Below are positions 33,801-45,401 of a DNA stretch of 64,000 nucleotides, one piece after another. The notes below the pieces were generated by a model. The model was not told the origin of the DNA and did not search any database. It saw only the letters and a program-made list of their open reading frames with translations. The stretch is taken from positions 17,314,922 through 17,378,921 of the forward strand of contig CM030711.1 in NCBI GenBank assembly GCA_017979445.1. Reading direction: 5' to 3'. The first letter of the stretch is position 1. Every line of letters starts with the position of its first letter. The DNA is from Akebia trifoliata. Its lineage: Eukaryota > Streptophyta > Magnoliopsida > Ranunculales > Lardizabalaceae. Made by a program: the position numbers and the translations under genes.

Positions 33801-35219
33801 CTAGAACCTTAATTAGATCAAATAGTGTTTCGCCTAAAGAGGCCTCTTTGGCCGAACCATCTTTCATTTCTTACACGTAAAAAAAAATAAAAGAAAAAAT
33901 TTATTTCTTCAACCCTTTGCAGCCTACCAAAAAATCAATAGCCTCTTTTTTTTAGACCACATCGACCAAGCTAAGGAGGGTAGTATTAATTTGAACTATG
34001 TTTGACCTTATCCCAAAAAAGAAAATAAAAAAATTGGGGTACGCAAGCAACTTGAAAAGTTACTTCAGTTCTAGTCACACACAAAAAAAAATTTCCAAAG
34101 AAAAGTGTCATTCAAAAGAAAACCTCCTATCGAAAGGTACAAAAAATAAACGAATAATAACAATCTCAAACTAAGGGCAGTTTAAGAAAGAAGAATCAAA
34201 AGAATTGGTAGAAAAAGAGAATACCAAACTAGGGGCATTTTGGAAAGTTGAGCCATACTCCATTTCCTTTTTAACCTTATCCTAAGCCTACCTTTTAAGT
34301 TCTCCTAAATACTAATTGATTTGATTAATGATCAATGAGACAAAGGTTGTCAAGCTAAATATTCAAGATCGTAAAAAAAAGAAAGCTCGCTAAATTGAAA
34401 ACTTGAAAGGGAGATTTAGGTAAAAGTTAGCACATAATCGTAAAAAAGAATAATCTACTAAGTTAAAAACCTAAGAAAGAAACCTAGGCAAAAATCAAGG
34501 TGCCCTCAGAAAAAGAAAACAAAAGCCCTATTAGGTGGAAAACCCGGTAAAACAATCTAAGCAGAAACTAGGACACCAAAAGGAAAATCTCGCTAGGTTG
34601 AAACTCCATGAGACCTTTAAAAAAAAAGTAATGGCAAATAACATAACTTGTTTTAGTAGCAACATTGATCTTTTTACAACAAACTCATATCCAACTAGGA
34701 CGATAATGAAGTCGAAAGAGATTTTGAATCCATCACAGTCATGTTGGATCTTAAGAGTAGGTTTACATGTCCAAATGTTTTGAAAAAGAAAAGGTAGAAC
34801 CATTGACCCACTTTGAAGGAGAGAATCTTCCTTTCCAATGATTATCAAAATTTCAAATTCAGCTCGAGCATTTTTTCAAAGAAAGTAAAATAATCAGTTT
34901 CTTAGTGCGCATATGATAATCTTAAGAATCTTGAAAATTTAAATATTTGTCAATTGTTCTGTTTGTCATTCATCAAAGTTCATAATCTCTCTTCTATACT
35001 TTTCAAGTGTAATTTACTTCATCAACTTCGTAGTCAAGCTCCGATTAGACGTCAACTCTAAATTAGAGGCATTTGTGAAAGTCATCATGATTAAAAAATT
35101 TCAATCTTAATCACATGATCAAAAAGAAAAATATTAGTTTGAAATCTAAAAATCTAGTGGAGTCCAATGCTAGTTATGAATCCAAATACATGATAAGCCA
35201 AAATTAAGGCCAAATCAAT

Positions 35220-36190
35220 TCGAGTCCAACAACACCGTGATTCCAATTATTTCAAACCTGACCATACTTGGGTTTAAACCATTCAAGCATGATAATACTG
35301 AGGCTTTCATTCACTTGAGTCCAACAATATAGTGACTTCCATCTTGATCCCGACAATATTGAGGTTTTCAATCATTTTAAGTTCTAGAATACTATAACTC
35401 CCATCATCTTGAGTCTAACAATATTGAGACTCCCATCTTGAGTTTAACAATATCGTAACTCCCATTCATTTGAGTTCGAGAATACCATGACTCCCATCTT
35501 GAGCCCAACAATATCGTGATTCCCATATTGAGTTCGACAATACTCATGCTCCCAATCATCTTGAGTTCAACAATACTGAGATTCCCATCTTGAATACAAC
35601 AATACTATGACTTTCATTCACTTGAGTTCGACAATACCGTGACTCTTATCTTAAGCCCGACAATATCGAGGCTCCCAACTATTTTGAGATCGACAATATC
35701 GTAACTCCCATCATCTTGGGTTCGACAATATCGTGACTCCCATCTTGAGTTCGACAATACCATAACTTCTATTTTTAGTCTGATAATATCGCGACCACAT
35801 GTTGAGCCCAACAATACCAAAGTTCCCAATCATTTTGAGTTTGACAATACCGTATCTCCCATCATTTTGACTTAAGATAATACCATAATTCCCATCATCT
35901 TGAGTCTACAAATACCGAGACTGCCATCATTTTGAGTTCGACAATATCGTGACTTCCATACTGAGCCTAACAATATCGAAGGTCCCAATCATTTTGAGTT
36001 CAAGAATACCATAACTCCTATCATCTTGAGTTCGACAATCCTGTAACTCTCATCATCTTGAGTCTGATAATATTGACTTCCCCAACAATATCGAGGCTTT
36101 CCTATCTGAGTCGACAATACTACAACTCTATCACCTTGAGTCCAACAATACTGTGACTCCAATCACCTTGAGCCCAACAATACCATGGAT
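35220..36190 (+). repeat. Tandem repeat, ~30-40-bp unit, TTGAGTTCGACAATA
   Basis: About 27 diverged copies of a unit like TTGAGTTCGACAATACCGTG + ACTCCCATCATC, with variable spacing. This fills the 3' UTR at the place where family A has its 33/34-bp repeat, but the unit is unrelated. Old, judging by divergence. Confidence 0.85.
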
Positions 36191-36394
36191 CCAATTAATC
36201 AAAGCATAATCATATTCATAATTCAAAACTCTATCAAATAGCAGCTTAAAGATATTGAGGCTTCACCATACAAAATTCTAAAATATTGGAACTTTGTTCA
36301 TTCTAATCTAAGAAGTTTACTTATATTTTTTTATCATCGTATGCATTCACCACACATGTGTACTGTTTGCAAAAAATTTCTTGAGATTAATCGA

Positions 36395-36745
36395 CATTTT
36401 ATTATCTTTTGTCAGTGAGAATTTTAAAACTCTAGGACCTGATATCTTTAATTGAAGAAAGTTTACACTAGAGGATCTAATCAATGCTTAAAGCATTACA
36501 TACATATACTATACACTTTGATCTGATCTTATCGAAGTTTAGTATGTTTTATCATTTTTTGTCAGCTAGAGCTTACACTTTAGGACTTGATATCTTTAAT
36601 TGAAGAAAGTTTACACTAGAGGATCCGATCAATACTTAAAGTATTACACAAACACATTATACATTTTGATTTGATCTTATCGAAGTTTAGTATGTTTTAT
36701 CATTTTCTATCAACGAGAGCTCACACTTTAGGACTTGACATTTTT
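36395..36745 (+). repeat. ~142-bp tandem repeat, about 2.5 copies
   Basis: The block TCTTTAATTGAAGAAAGTTT + ACACTAGAGGATC ... CTTATCGAAGTTTAGTATG occurs twice, with a partial third copy. It corresponds by position and words (TCAAGGATCTGAC-like) to 13830-13920 before the family A polypurine tract. Confidence 0.75.
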
Positions 36746-36894
36746 TTTAGTTCGGGAAGAGCTTTATCCTCGAGGATCAAATGCCCTAAACAATTGTTAG
36801 AGCAAACTGTAAAATAAAATATCACTGACTTTGGCATTTAGATGCCATACTATCTACCTAATAAATTTTCCATTTATATTTCTCACACCCTCTT

Positions 36895-36909
36895 CCAAAT
36901 AGGAGCATC
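36895..36909 (+). other. Decayed polypurine tract
   Basis: CCAAATAGGAGCATC equals CCAAAGAGGGGCATC at 14061 apart from three bases, directly before an LTR start. Confidence 0.6.
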
Positions 36910-38155
36910 TTGATTCGACATCTTATTTTACGATCGCTTGATTTGACAACTTATCATTTGGTTGTTGTGGATCCCTAATGATTAGTGTATAATATGTGCA
37001 AGAATTGAAAACTTGTGAAAGTCCCTTTCCCAGTCCGTATAATTTTTATTTTATTTTACTTTATTCACTTATTTTTTAAACACATAACTTAGAAATTATG
37101 CACACTTAGGGTCACCACCATTTTATACTCGACTTAGTAAGTATGTATGTTTAAGATCGTTACATATTTGGATGACTTAGAGTCCTCGTAATAGTAGGAA
37201 AATGATACCTTGAGACTTAAAAATCATTACATCGTGACAAAATAAAATCATTTGTCAAATTTCACATAAATTAAAAAATTGACGAAAATATCCCTCGTGG
37301 CTCCCACATCTCAAAAATGTCTTAAAAGTATCGTCATTATTCTTGAAATGAGATTTTGATTCTAACAAGACAAAAATTAGTGAAAATGGAGAAATCTATG
37401 AAGAACTGCAAAAATAATTGAAATGACCCTAACCTTTAACTCACACTTAGAAAATTTGATTATTAGAAAAAGTGATTTTAGGGACAAAAGATGAATCTTT
37501 CGAGAATATTCATGTAAATCGATAAAATTTAAAAACCTCATACTTAGGTAGAGAACTAATTTTATATGTAATGATAGACAATTTCACAAAAAATGACGAT
37601 TTTTATTAAATGAAAGGATGAAAAATTTCACAAGAAATGATGAGAATTTAACACATAAAATAATTTAACATATGTTTGAAAAAATCGATGCTTTAAATTG
37701 AAATCGAAAATCTCAAAAAAAATTAATAATATAATAATAAAGTTAAGACATCTCGATCAAACACATTAATAATTAAAAGTTTCGATCAATCACAACCTTT
37801 TTGGCCAATCCCACAAATTGAACTAATCACTTATCTCGAATAATTAATGTGAAACTTTAACCAATCAAACATTGATGTGATCGCCCAAAAGATAAATGTG
37901 CCAGAATTAGAAAATCAAAATTTAATTAAATAAATTTAATAAAGTCAGCCAAATCGATCAACACATTAAGATCCATTGATTGACTGAGATTAGTAAAAAT
38001 GTTTTCTATTCCAACGGATGCGCGAAGCATATGATCAATTCTCATAAAAAAATATTCTACATGTTCGACCAAGCTAAAGAGAGGCGGATTGAGGTTGTAT
38101 GGGATCCTCGATTACATGTTAAAACTCCCACATAAAATCATGATTGGGTAAGGAT
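36910..38155 (+). mobile_element. Old family C-type 3' LTR, left part
   Basis: Follows the polypurine tract. It aligns with the start of the family C LTR read from 32150 on the minus strand (TGTGGATCCCTAATGAT, TAGAAATTATGCACACTTAGG, ACTCGACTTAGTAAG). The first bases TTGATTCGACATC are a decayed TGTAGACACC. It is interrupted at 38156 by another solo LTR. I could not recognise its remainder after 41170. Confidence 0.7.
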
Positions 38156-41100
38156 TGTAATACCCTAAGATTGTGATTTGTATCTCGAGAAAAAATAAAT
38201 AGTGAAATTTTGAGAAAATTCTAAAAATGGGACTTAAGGTAAAATTTTAGAAATTTTTTTGATCATTTTTAATAAATATGACTTAACTATTTGATTCAAA
38301 ATGACCAAAAAACATACTTTAGTCTATAAGCATGCTCAAATGCGAGTCCAAACGAAAAAATTACAAAATCCTCGATTTTCAGATCGGATTAAGTTAAAAA
38401 AATAAATTTTTGCTAGAATAAGAATTTGTAGAATCTAATTGGACTAATTGATCCTCAATGAAAAGTTATAGAAAATGAAATATTTACTAGTCACTTTCGG
38501 AGCCTAGAAAGTCGAATTATCATAAAAAACGAAAATAACTTTGATTTTTGGGTTAGACAGAGCTGAAAGGGTGAATTTTTTTTAGAGGGAGAATTTGATC
38601 ATTCCATTAGATCCTTAATGAAAAATTATAGGAAAATGTTTATCTACTCGTCAGTTTTAGAGTCTAGACAGTCGAGTTATCGTCAAACAAAACAACTTTA
38701 AAAAGGTCAATTTCGTTTCGTAAACTTTATATAAAGAATTTTTAATTCTCAATTACTATTCATTGTCTCCCAAATTCGCCAAAACCAGCTAGAGATATTT
38801 TTTAAATTGTTGATTTCAACCAACTTTAAACTCGAGATCCATCACGATCGAATCCATTGCGTCGACATTCGGTGATGAAGGAAAAACGTTCGTGAAATCG
38901 AACTCTATAAACTCTGCCCATTTCTTTTTTATTTTTCTTTTCCTTTTCTCTATATTACATCGAAAATCAGTTGTACCCTACATGAGAGTTTTGACCCTTC
39001 AACCTCAAATTTCAACTACTTTAGGCTCGAACCGTCCTCCGTCGTAAAAAAGAAAAAAGACGACGTTATTGAGATCTTCAAAACCATCAGACCCGATACA
39101 AATGTTTGTTCTATCAAGTTCTAGATTTTCTTGATTTCTGTACCGGTTGGCTCAATTTCTATGCATGTTCATCTATTCTAATACTCAAAGATTTGTAGGG
39201 GTGTATGATTCTTACTAGTAACCGTAGATTGTGAAAATTATATTTAAGATTTTTAACTAAAAATTGTGATGTGTTTCAAAAATGTAGAATTCTTTTCATT
39301 ATTTTAAATTCATGTCAAAACCTTCATGTTTGATGTGTTTAATTATATTTTATAACAAATTATATGTGGGTGAGACATTTCATTGAATTATTTTCGCCAA
39401 TTTGGTCATGTGCACTATTGGGACTCTATTTTGATCAAATTTTTATAATTTTTAATTTAAATGATAAATAAATTTTAAAGTTTGAAAAATGATAAAATAT
39501 TCAATGAATTTTGTGTTCAAAAAATTGAAAAGTGTGAAAATCATAAAAAGAAAAAAAATGATGAAACGATAAAATGTCATAATCATACCCTAGGGGTGAT
39601 GTATGCATTTTACATTATGATGTTGTATGAGTTAATGAACGGATATCCAAGGTTAATTTAATTTCTATTGTCACGAGATGACTTGCATATTTATTTACAA
39701 TTATACGCTGTATATTGTTATTTAATTTAGACTGGGTGGCCACAATTGCATGGTAGAAAATTGGATGTGCATTCCCAGTTCTGAAATGTTAATTTCTTAT
39801 TTGTTTAAAAAAAATGATATATGTATACGTAGTTATTTTATGAATTGTTAAAGAGTTTGTGAATTTCTGAAGGGATAGTCTGTCATATCATTTGGAGTAA
39901 AATACTATCATAGGATCTACGGTAGGGACAGCCAAGCTCATACGTGGTCTGAGACGCGTGTGAGATTAGAGTTACAACTAAAATGTGGATTTATTCCTTT
40001 CTATCTTTACCAATAAACTTGTAATGTAAAAGTGGTTGTACGCGAATGGGATTGTATAATGGGAATCACATGCACGTCTGATAAATATAGACGAAGATGA
40101 TTAGTTAGTGATCACTAACAATCTATTGTAGTAGAATGTTCTCACACATCGAAAAGAGACCCTGTGCTTATGGTCACGTCAAACGACCAACTTGTATCAG
40201 ATAAATGGTCCTACAAATGTGGTAATGCATCAACCAACCACAAAATCAAGAACTAATACTTTATTATTAGAATATCATAGCCCGACTGTAAGTGATCCAG
40301 TCGTAGAATCCCAACTTTTTAATTTCATCACTCCACCATTGTGTATTATTTATTTATTGCCTTATTTTAGATTATAAAATGAAAAGCATATTTACTATTT
40401 TAATTTTATTAATTAGATTCATGTAAAAAGAAAAATGTTATAGTAAATACTATTGATTGATGTAATGTGAATTGTTAACTGTTTAACTGTTCACCCCTGC
40501 CTATATGTACCAGTTAATTGTAGTTCATTCTATAAAATTTTGAATGTATTAAAATGATTAAGAATGCTTACTTGTTCATGCTAGGAAAATGTTATTGGTA
40601 GAAATTGTTTGCTTCCCTACTAGGTAACCATTGTTACTCATCATTTCTTTTTTTTTTTAATTTCAGATTTTGTACTTGATAAGATCGATGTAGACTAAAG
40701 TTAGCAAATATTATCTGATAGGTTAGATAGACGACCAGAGTCCGTTACCTAGTAAGTACTGGGGCTATACCCCTTAGCAACATTAGTACGTCCAAGTGTT
40801 GTTAGAGATTTTAGGCTGAGCGTTAGGACTTTTGTTAGAATGGGGAGTTTTAATATAATCTTGTATATTATTTACTTCTTCCATACTCTGATCTACCTTG
40901 CGTTGTTAGATGTATATAGGCTTTCGCTATTATTCTATTTTGTATATATATATATTACGTTTTTAGATGTATATAAGCTTCTACTATTATTCTATTTTGT
41001 ATATATATATATATATACATGATCTTATGTATATTATTTATCAGGTGAAGTAGGTTGAGTACTTTGGAATGCTAACATAAATAGAGGAAACCATGCCAAA

Positions 41101-41170
41101 ATTTCGAGGCACAACCTAGTGCTTTGAGATCTGACATGAGATTTTGTATTAGTGTTTCGGGGATGCTGTA
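38156..41170 (+). mobile_element. Del/Tekay-like gypsy solo LTR
   Basis: Starts TGTAATACCCTAAGATTGTG, the start known from Del/Tekay chromovirus LTRs. It has a TATA-like CTTTATATAAAG at 38725 and the late motifs AGTACTGGGGCTATACCCC (near 40755) and TTAGTGTTTCGGGG near 41150, all usual for that lineage (from memory). About 3.0 kb. The end is damaged: GCTGT is followed by AGGAA, while AGGAT precedes the start (38151-38155), a possible imperfect duplication. No internal region was seen. Confidence 0.6.
38725..38738 (+). promoter_or_regulatory. TATA box of Del-like LTR
   Basis: CTTTATATAAAGAA, about 570 bp into the LTR and followed by a C/T-rich stretch, as in promoters of this lineage. Confidence 0.45.
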
Positions 41171-41423
41171 GGAATTGTTATTGAAAAAATATAAGCAAGA
41201 GTTTTATTGGAATTTGGTTTCTTGAGCTCTATAAGAACAACCTTCACATCCTTGAGAAGGGGAGATTTAACAAAAAATTGAAGCAGAGAAGTTCTAAGAA
41301 GAAAAACAAAAGAAGGAAAAAAAAATGACTTACCTGTGTCCTTCCCATCTCATCTCCATCTTCTTCACCATCCACGCCATTAACAACACCCCTTTAGTTT
41401 TGCCATCTCCATTTTCATTGTAG
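41171..41423. other. Unassigned, A-rich spacer
   Basis: No motif or family match seen. Confidence 0.4.
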
Positions 41424-41620
41424 ATACATGATTCTCGATTACGAGTGTCACTTCTACGAAGGTTTGGAGTCGCCACCATTCATATTATAAGAGGGTGTAA
41501 ATGGTCACTGGATGTACATTTTTAGAAAAAGTGTCATTTTTTGAGGTTTAGTGACTCTTAATAGATAAGGTACCAATCTAACCTTAAAATTGGGGTAAGT
41601 GACTTGATTGGAGAAAACAG
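41424..41620 (-). mobile_element. Fragment of a family B-like LTR end
   Basis: TGTAGATACATGATTCTCGA at 41424 followed by GGTTTGGAGTCGCCACCATT (41460-41479) copies the order seen at 42345-42412 and 50942-51002, with more differences. It is therefore the terminal part of an older LTR of the B group in the minus direction. It ends against family A 3' UTR near 41640. Confidence 0.6.
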
Positions 41621-41639
41621 AAGAAAAACTAATAGCAAT

Positions 41640-42344
41640 CCAAGCTAAAACATCATAAGTCTGAATAATCAAGTTTAATACTTAGCTTAAAAGTCACAAG
41701 TATCTTGTCTACGATCGATCTGAAAATTTTTACTTCCCCAAGTGAACCAAGGGAGAGAAGGGTGAATTCTATGATGATTCTCAAAAAGAAAATATTTTGT
41801 TTTCTTGCGCCTGACTCAAAATCTTCTATAAAATTAATCAAAATTAAAAGTTGAATCTTTATTGCACTTGTGGTAATCAAATATTTCAAACCTTCATAGA
41901 AGGGGCATTTTCTTTTTCCTCTAAATATGTAGTTTTCCCTTTATACTAGGGGCATTTTTTTTTTGCATGATGTATTCAATTATCTCCAATGTCATGTTTG
42001 TTATCAAACTAGGGGCATTTTGTTTTTGAGCAATGTTAATCCTAAAAGATAATGGGAACCCCAAACTTAAGGCTACCCTCTTGATAATAGATTTTCGAAA
42101 AACCCTTGAGGATTAAAAGATATAAAAACTCAGGTTTTAAATTCATAAAACTTTTGGATAAAACCTTGAGGTCCGAACAAATCATTTTGGATCTCACATA
42201 GGAGATAGGACACTCATTCTGTCCTAGATCTATTCATTCCCAGATTCAACCACTCTTTTTCAGATTCATTTTTATTCCTTCATTCTCAGTTTCACTCAGC
42301 CCGATACCGCCGAGGGTTTTCTCGAAATTATGCTCAATTGCCGT
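41640..42344 (+). mobile_element. Family A element 3' UTR, left of element B
   Basis: Matches 12160-12960 of the first family A element (AAGTCACAAGTATCTTGTCTACGA-like words, AGTGAACCAAGGGAGA, CTAGGGGCATTTT repeated near 41945 and 42010). It reaches the first copy of the 34-bp repeat at 42296. The GCCGT at 42340-42344 is the left target duplication of element B. The continuation is at 53020. Confidence 0.85.
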
Positions 42345-42765
42345 TGTAGACATGAGAAATGTTAATCCTTGAACCTCAATGCTACATGATTTGGAGTCGC
42401 CACCATTCTTTTTTGGAAATGGGTGTGAATGGGCACCCGAATCAATTCTTTTGAAAATCATTTTTTCATGGCATTTGTAGTGACTCTCAATCATGGAAAA
42501 AGTATGGTCTACCTAAGATATAGGTAAGGGGATTCGGTTAGAGAATGGGAAAGGTGTTAAGCACCCCATTCACTCCACCTATGGTGGTTACCTTTAGATT
42601 TGATCATTTTTTGAAGATTAACATAACAAGAAAAATGCATGAGATGCATGAAGTGGGTGGGTGCTCATAGTGTGTATGTACCCCTTTTGAAAGAGGATTT
42701 AATGTTTGTGTAGACATGAGAAATATCTTATAGGAGAGGATATCTCATAAAATCATCAGATATCA
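42345..42765 (-). mobile_element. 3' LTR of element B, only its last 420 bp
   Basis: Equals 50942-51360 of the 5' LTR with few differences. It includes GGAGTCGCCACCATT and a second TGTAGACATGAGAAAT at 42712. At about 42765 the sequence leaves the LTR and enters the leader-type repeat. The first 1.66 kb of the LTR (U3) and the polypurine tract are absent. Confidence 0.88.
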
Positions 42766-43660
42766 GATATGAGATATGAGTCGTAGACCCAATTCGAAAT
42801 GGATATGGGTCGTGGACCACATTTGGATCAGATATGAGTCGTGGACCCAGTTGAAATGGATATGAGTCGTGGGCCCACTTGGATATGGATACGGGTTGTG
42901 GACCCATTTGAATCAGGTATGGGTCGTGGACCCAGTTGAAATGGATATGGGTCATGGACCCATTTGGATATGGATATAGGTCGTAGACCCAATTGGAATG
43001 GATATGGGTCGTCATTTGGATCAAATATGGGTCGTGGACCAGTTGAAATGGATATGGGTCGTGGACCCACTTGGATATGGATACGGGTCGTGGACCCAAT
43101 TGGAATCGATATGGGTTGTGGACCCATTTGAAATGGATATGGGTCGTGGATTCAGAAATGGATACGGGACGTGGACCCATTTGGGAATGGATTTTGAAGC
43201 GGATATGGGTCATGGACCCATTTAGAAATGGATATAGGTCGTGGACCTATTTGAAAGTGGATATAGGTCGTAGACCCAGTTAGAAGTGGGTATGGGTCGT
43301 GGACCTATTTTGGTGTGGATATGGGTCGTGGACCCGATTCGGAGTGGTTAAGGGTTGTGGGCCCGATTTAAGTTAATCCTCGATGATGGATGACGGTAAG
43401 GTTGATAGCATGCCACATTGGGTCGGGATCAATTTCGATAGGTAGAGAGTGTAGCCGAGCTCCGGTTGGGTCAAACACAAAGTAACGAGTGGTAGGCCCT
43501 AAGTTTAACCAAGAAATGATGTATTTAATCATTTTCAAACCTTAAAACTCAAAAGAAAAATAAAGTCCAAGAGAAAAGTTGTCAAGACTGATGTAATGGA
43601 CGAAATTAGTAAAATATATATATATATATTTTTAGGGTCCGTTTTTCAAAAATGGATATT
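42766..43660 (-). repeat. Displaced second copy of leader block X
   Basis: Matches about 49240-50050 nearly base for base, including the GGGTCGTGGACCC repeat (42780-43370) and the segment with TGGGTCGGGATCAATTTCG and TCAAGACTGATGTAATGGAC. It lies between the pre-RT scrap and the LTR end, where RT, integrase and U3 should be. Unit length of the repeat is 28-30 bp. Open frames in it are artefacts. Confidence 0.88.
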
Positions 43661-43780
43661 CAACATCTTCTTCTAACTCTTCTTCAATCCCCATGAGATC
43701 AAAGTCGAGCTCAAGGTCAAAGTCGTATTCTTCTCTTTCATACTCTGTTCTGTCACTAGGTTCATTCAATTGAGGAAATT
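43641..43780 (-). pseudogene. Pre-RT segment of element B pol, cut short
   Basis: The minus strand reads PQLNEPSDRTEYEREEYDF and then the acidic DLELDFDLMG run ending in EDVEYP. This equals the protein at 18960-19080 in the other Tat copy just before RT. The frame then runs into the leader copy at 43660-43641 through the shared word ATATCC. RT does not follow. Confidence 0.8.
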
Positions 43781-44142
43781 CTTTGAAAATCTTAGGTATT
43801 TTGAAGATTTCTGATTTTTTTGAAATTTTGAAAATATTTTATTTTTTTGAATTTTGGAGAACTTTTGATTTTTTTGAATTTTGAAAGATTTTTTATTTTT
43901 TTGAATTTTTAAAGATTTTTAATTTTTTTGGATTTTGCGGACTATCCGTATGCCTGAAACAAGATGAAGAAAAATCATGCAAATTCATTAGCAACGAAGG
44001 TTAGCCCCCAAAACAGTCTTGTCCCGAGGACGAGGGCTCATTATGGTCCTCGGGCAGATGAGATTTTACTAATGGCTTTTTTTTTGGAGGCCGTAGGGAT
44101 TTTGGACCCCATGGCGGCCTCGTAAATGATGGGGTATTCCTC
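43781..44142 (-). other. Probable intron between protease region and RT
   Basis: An AT-rich stretch with A/T-run repeats (AAAAATTCAAAAAAAT-type), no open frame, and an acceptor TTCATCTTGTTTCAG ending at 43954 on the minus strand. The order matches the intron known from Ogre elements. I cannot fix the donor. The words GACTGTTTTGGGGGCTAA and GCTAATGAATTTGCATGA are shared with 18750-18797. Confidence 0.5.
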
Positions 44143-44823
44143 TCAATTCTTGAAAACTTGCCCTTCTTCTGCAGGACGGATAAGTTGGGAGAATAGCTCC
44201 CTTGATGGTTCAGATATGACCATCACTTCCGAATGACTGTCGTCAAGTCCGGGTGTAGGCATTTGTAGGGTGGGTGGAATTACGACAGATCCCCAATCAA
44301 TTTGAAAGGGGAACAGTGATTTCTCTTCTTCGCACATTGTGACTTCCGCCTTGGTGGGCTCTCTTTCTTCTTTCTTTTGACTCCATTCGGAATCCCCTCC
44401 GAACAAGATGTCCATGCCATCTGTAAAGGAATGCGGGGATTCAACGAATGAGTCTTCTTGTAATTGAACGGGCTCGATACTTACAACTTTTGGTTCTCCT
44501 GTGTGACCTGTCGGTGGTAGTTCTGATAAGTCCTCTGACTTCTTTAAGGATAGTGGGAAGCTGATGCTGATGTGTGGTACTTTGCCCAAGTTCCATACAT
44601 TAGGCTCTCGGTTCTGTCTTCATGCAAGTCGAAGCTCCATCTTTTTATCCTTCATATCAGAGATGTCCTTCCTCCTAGGCTTGAATCCAAGACCAAAGTA
44701 GGGAGTGTGTTTTCGTATGCTGATCAAAGTGGTCCTGCCCTTTCCGTTTGGCCCTAACCCTTGTTTCGGCTGATATCCTGCCTTCTTCATCACTCGTCCG
44801 ATCATCAGGTTTGTTTTTGACAA
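44143..44823 (-). pseudogene. G-patch region and acidic linker of element B
   Basis: The first piece (44823-44620) contains MKKAGYQPKQGLGPNGKGR and YFGLGFKPRRKD, two glycine-rich G-patch-like motifs known between protease and RT in Tat/Ogre polyproteins. A stop at 44620 separates it from a 148-codon acidic, proline-rich piece in the same frame. It is offset by one frameshift from the protease just upstream. G-patch motifs are thought to bind RNA. The role in this element is inferred. Confidence 0.78.
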
Positions 44824-44831
44824 TTTTGCCT

Positions 44832-45398
44832 TTATCTTTTCTTCTCCCCTTTGGATATGATTGATAGATGTAAACGGAAAGGCGTGAAACCCCTCTTTAT
44901 CCCGATCATCTCTACATCGATATAAGGCACATCTGGTGATTGATCGACTGGTATGAGATTTTCTGCGAGGACCGATATCATCTTCTGTCCCATGATGAAT
45001 TTGACTCGTTGGTGCAAGGAAGAGGGGACTGCCCCTGCGGTGTGGATCCAGGGTCTTCCTAGAAGGAGATTGAATGCCGAGGGTATGTCCAGAATCTCAA
45101 ATGTCATTTCAAACGTACATGATCCAATAGTAACTGGGAGATCCAGTTCCCCTAACGACTCAATTTTTTTACTATCAAAAGCCCTTACGATCCTTTTAGT
45201 TGGCCTGAGGTAAGATAAATCCGTGTTTAACTTGTGCACAATTTGTAGAGGACAGACATTAAGAGCCGAACCATTGTCGATCAGTACCCTTACTACCATC
45301 ATACCTTTGCACATTACCATAATGTGCAATGGTTCAATGTGTCCACATCCTCCGCTAATAAGTTCATCATCGGTGAAGGTGATCGGATTAGGGGCCAT
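44832..45398 (-). pseudogene. Aspartic protease (retropepsin) of element B
   Basis: A 188-codon frame. PLHIMVMCKG leads into VRVLIDNGSALNVCPL, the active site with DNG in place of the usual DTG or DSG. AFNLLLGRPWIHTAGAVPSS is the conserved end of the fold. The identical DNGSALNV occurs in the family A protease at 62512, so DNG is normal here. It matures the Gag-Pol polyprotein. It is in frame with gag, separated by a stop at 45402-45404. Confidence 0.9.
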
Positions 45399-45401
45399 GA
45401 T

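Larger units (their letters stand above)
33801..36894 (+). other. 3' UTR of an old family C element
   Basis: 33830-34090 matches the post-integrase region at 11226-11450 (GAGGCCTCTTTGGCCGAA, TTTGAACTATGTTTGACCTTATCCC, AAGCAACTTGAAAAGTTACTTCAG). It then holds copies of the GGTTGAAAAC repeat (34385-34620), the large tract 35220-36190 and the tract 36395-36745. 34620-35220 shows no clear motif. Confidence 0.7.

Noticed and set aside
42728..43283. Frames of 70-161 codons on both strands
   Set aside because: Both arise from the 28-30-bp leader repeat, and the same spurious frames appear at 49244-49769.
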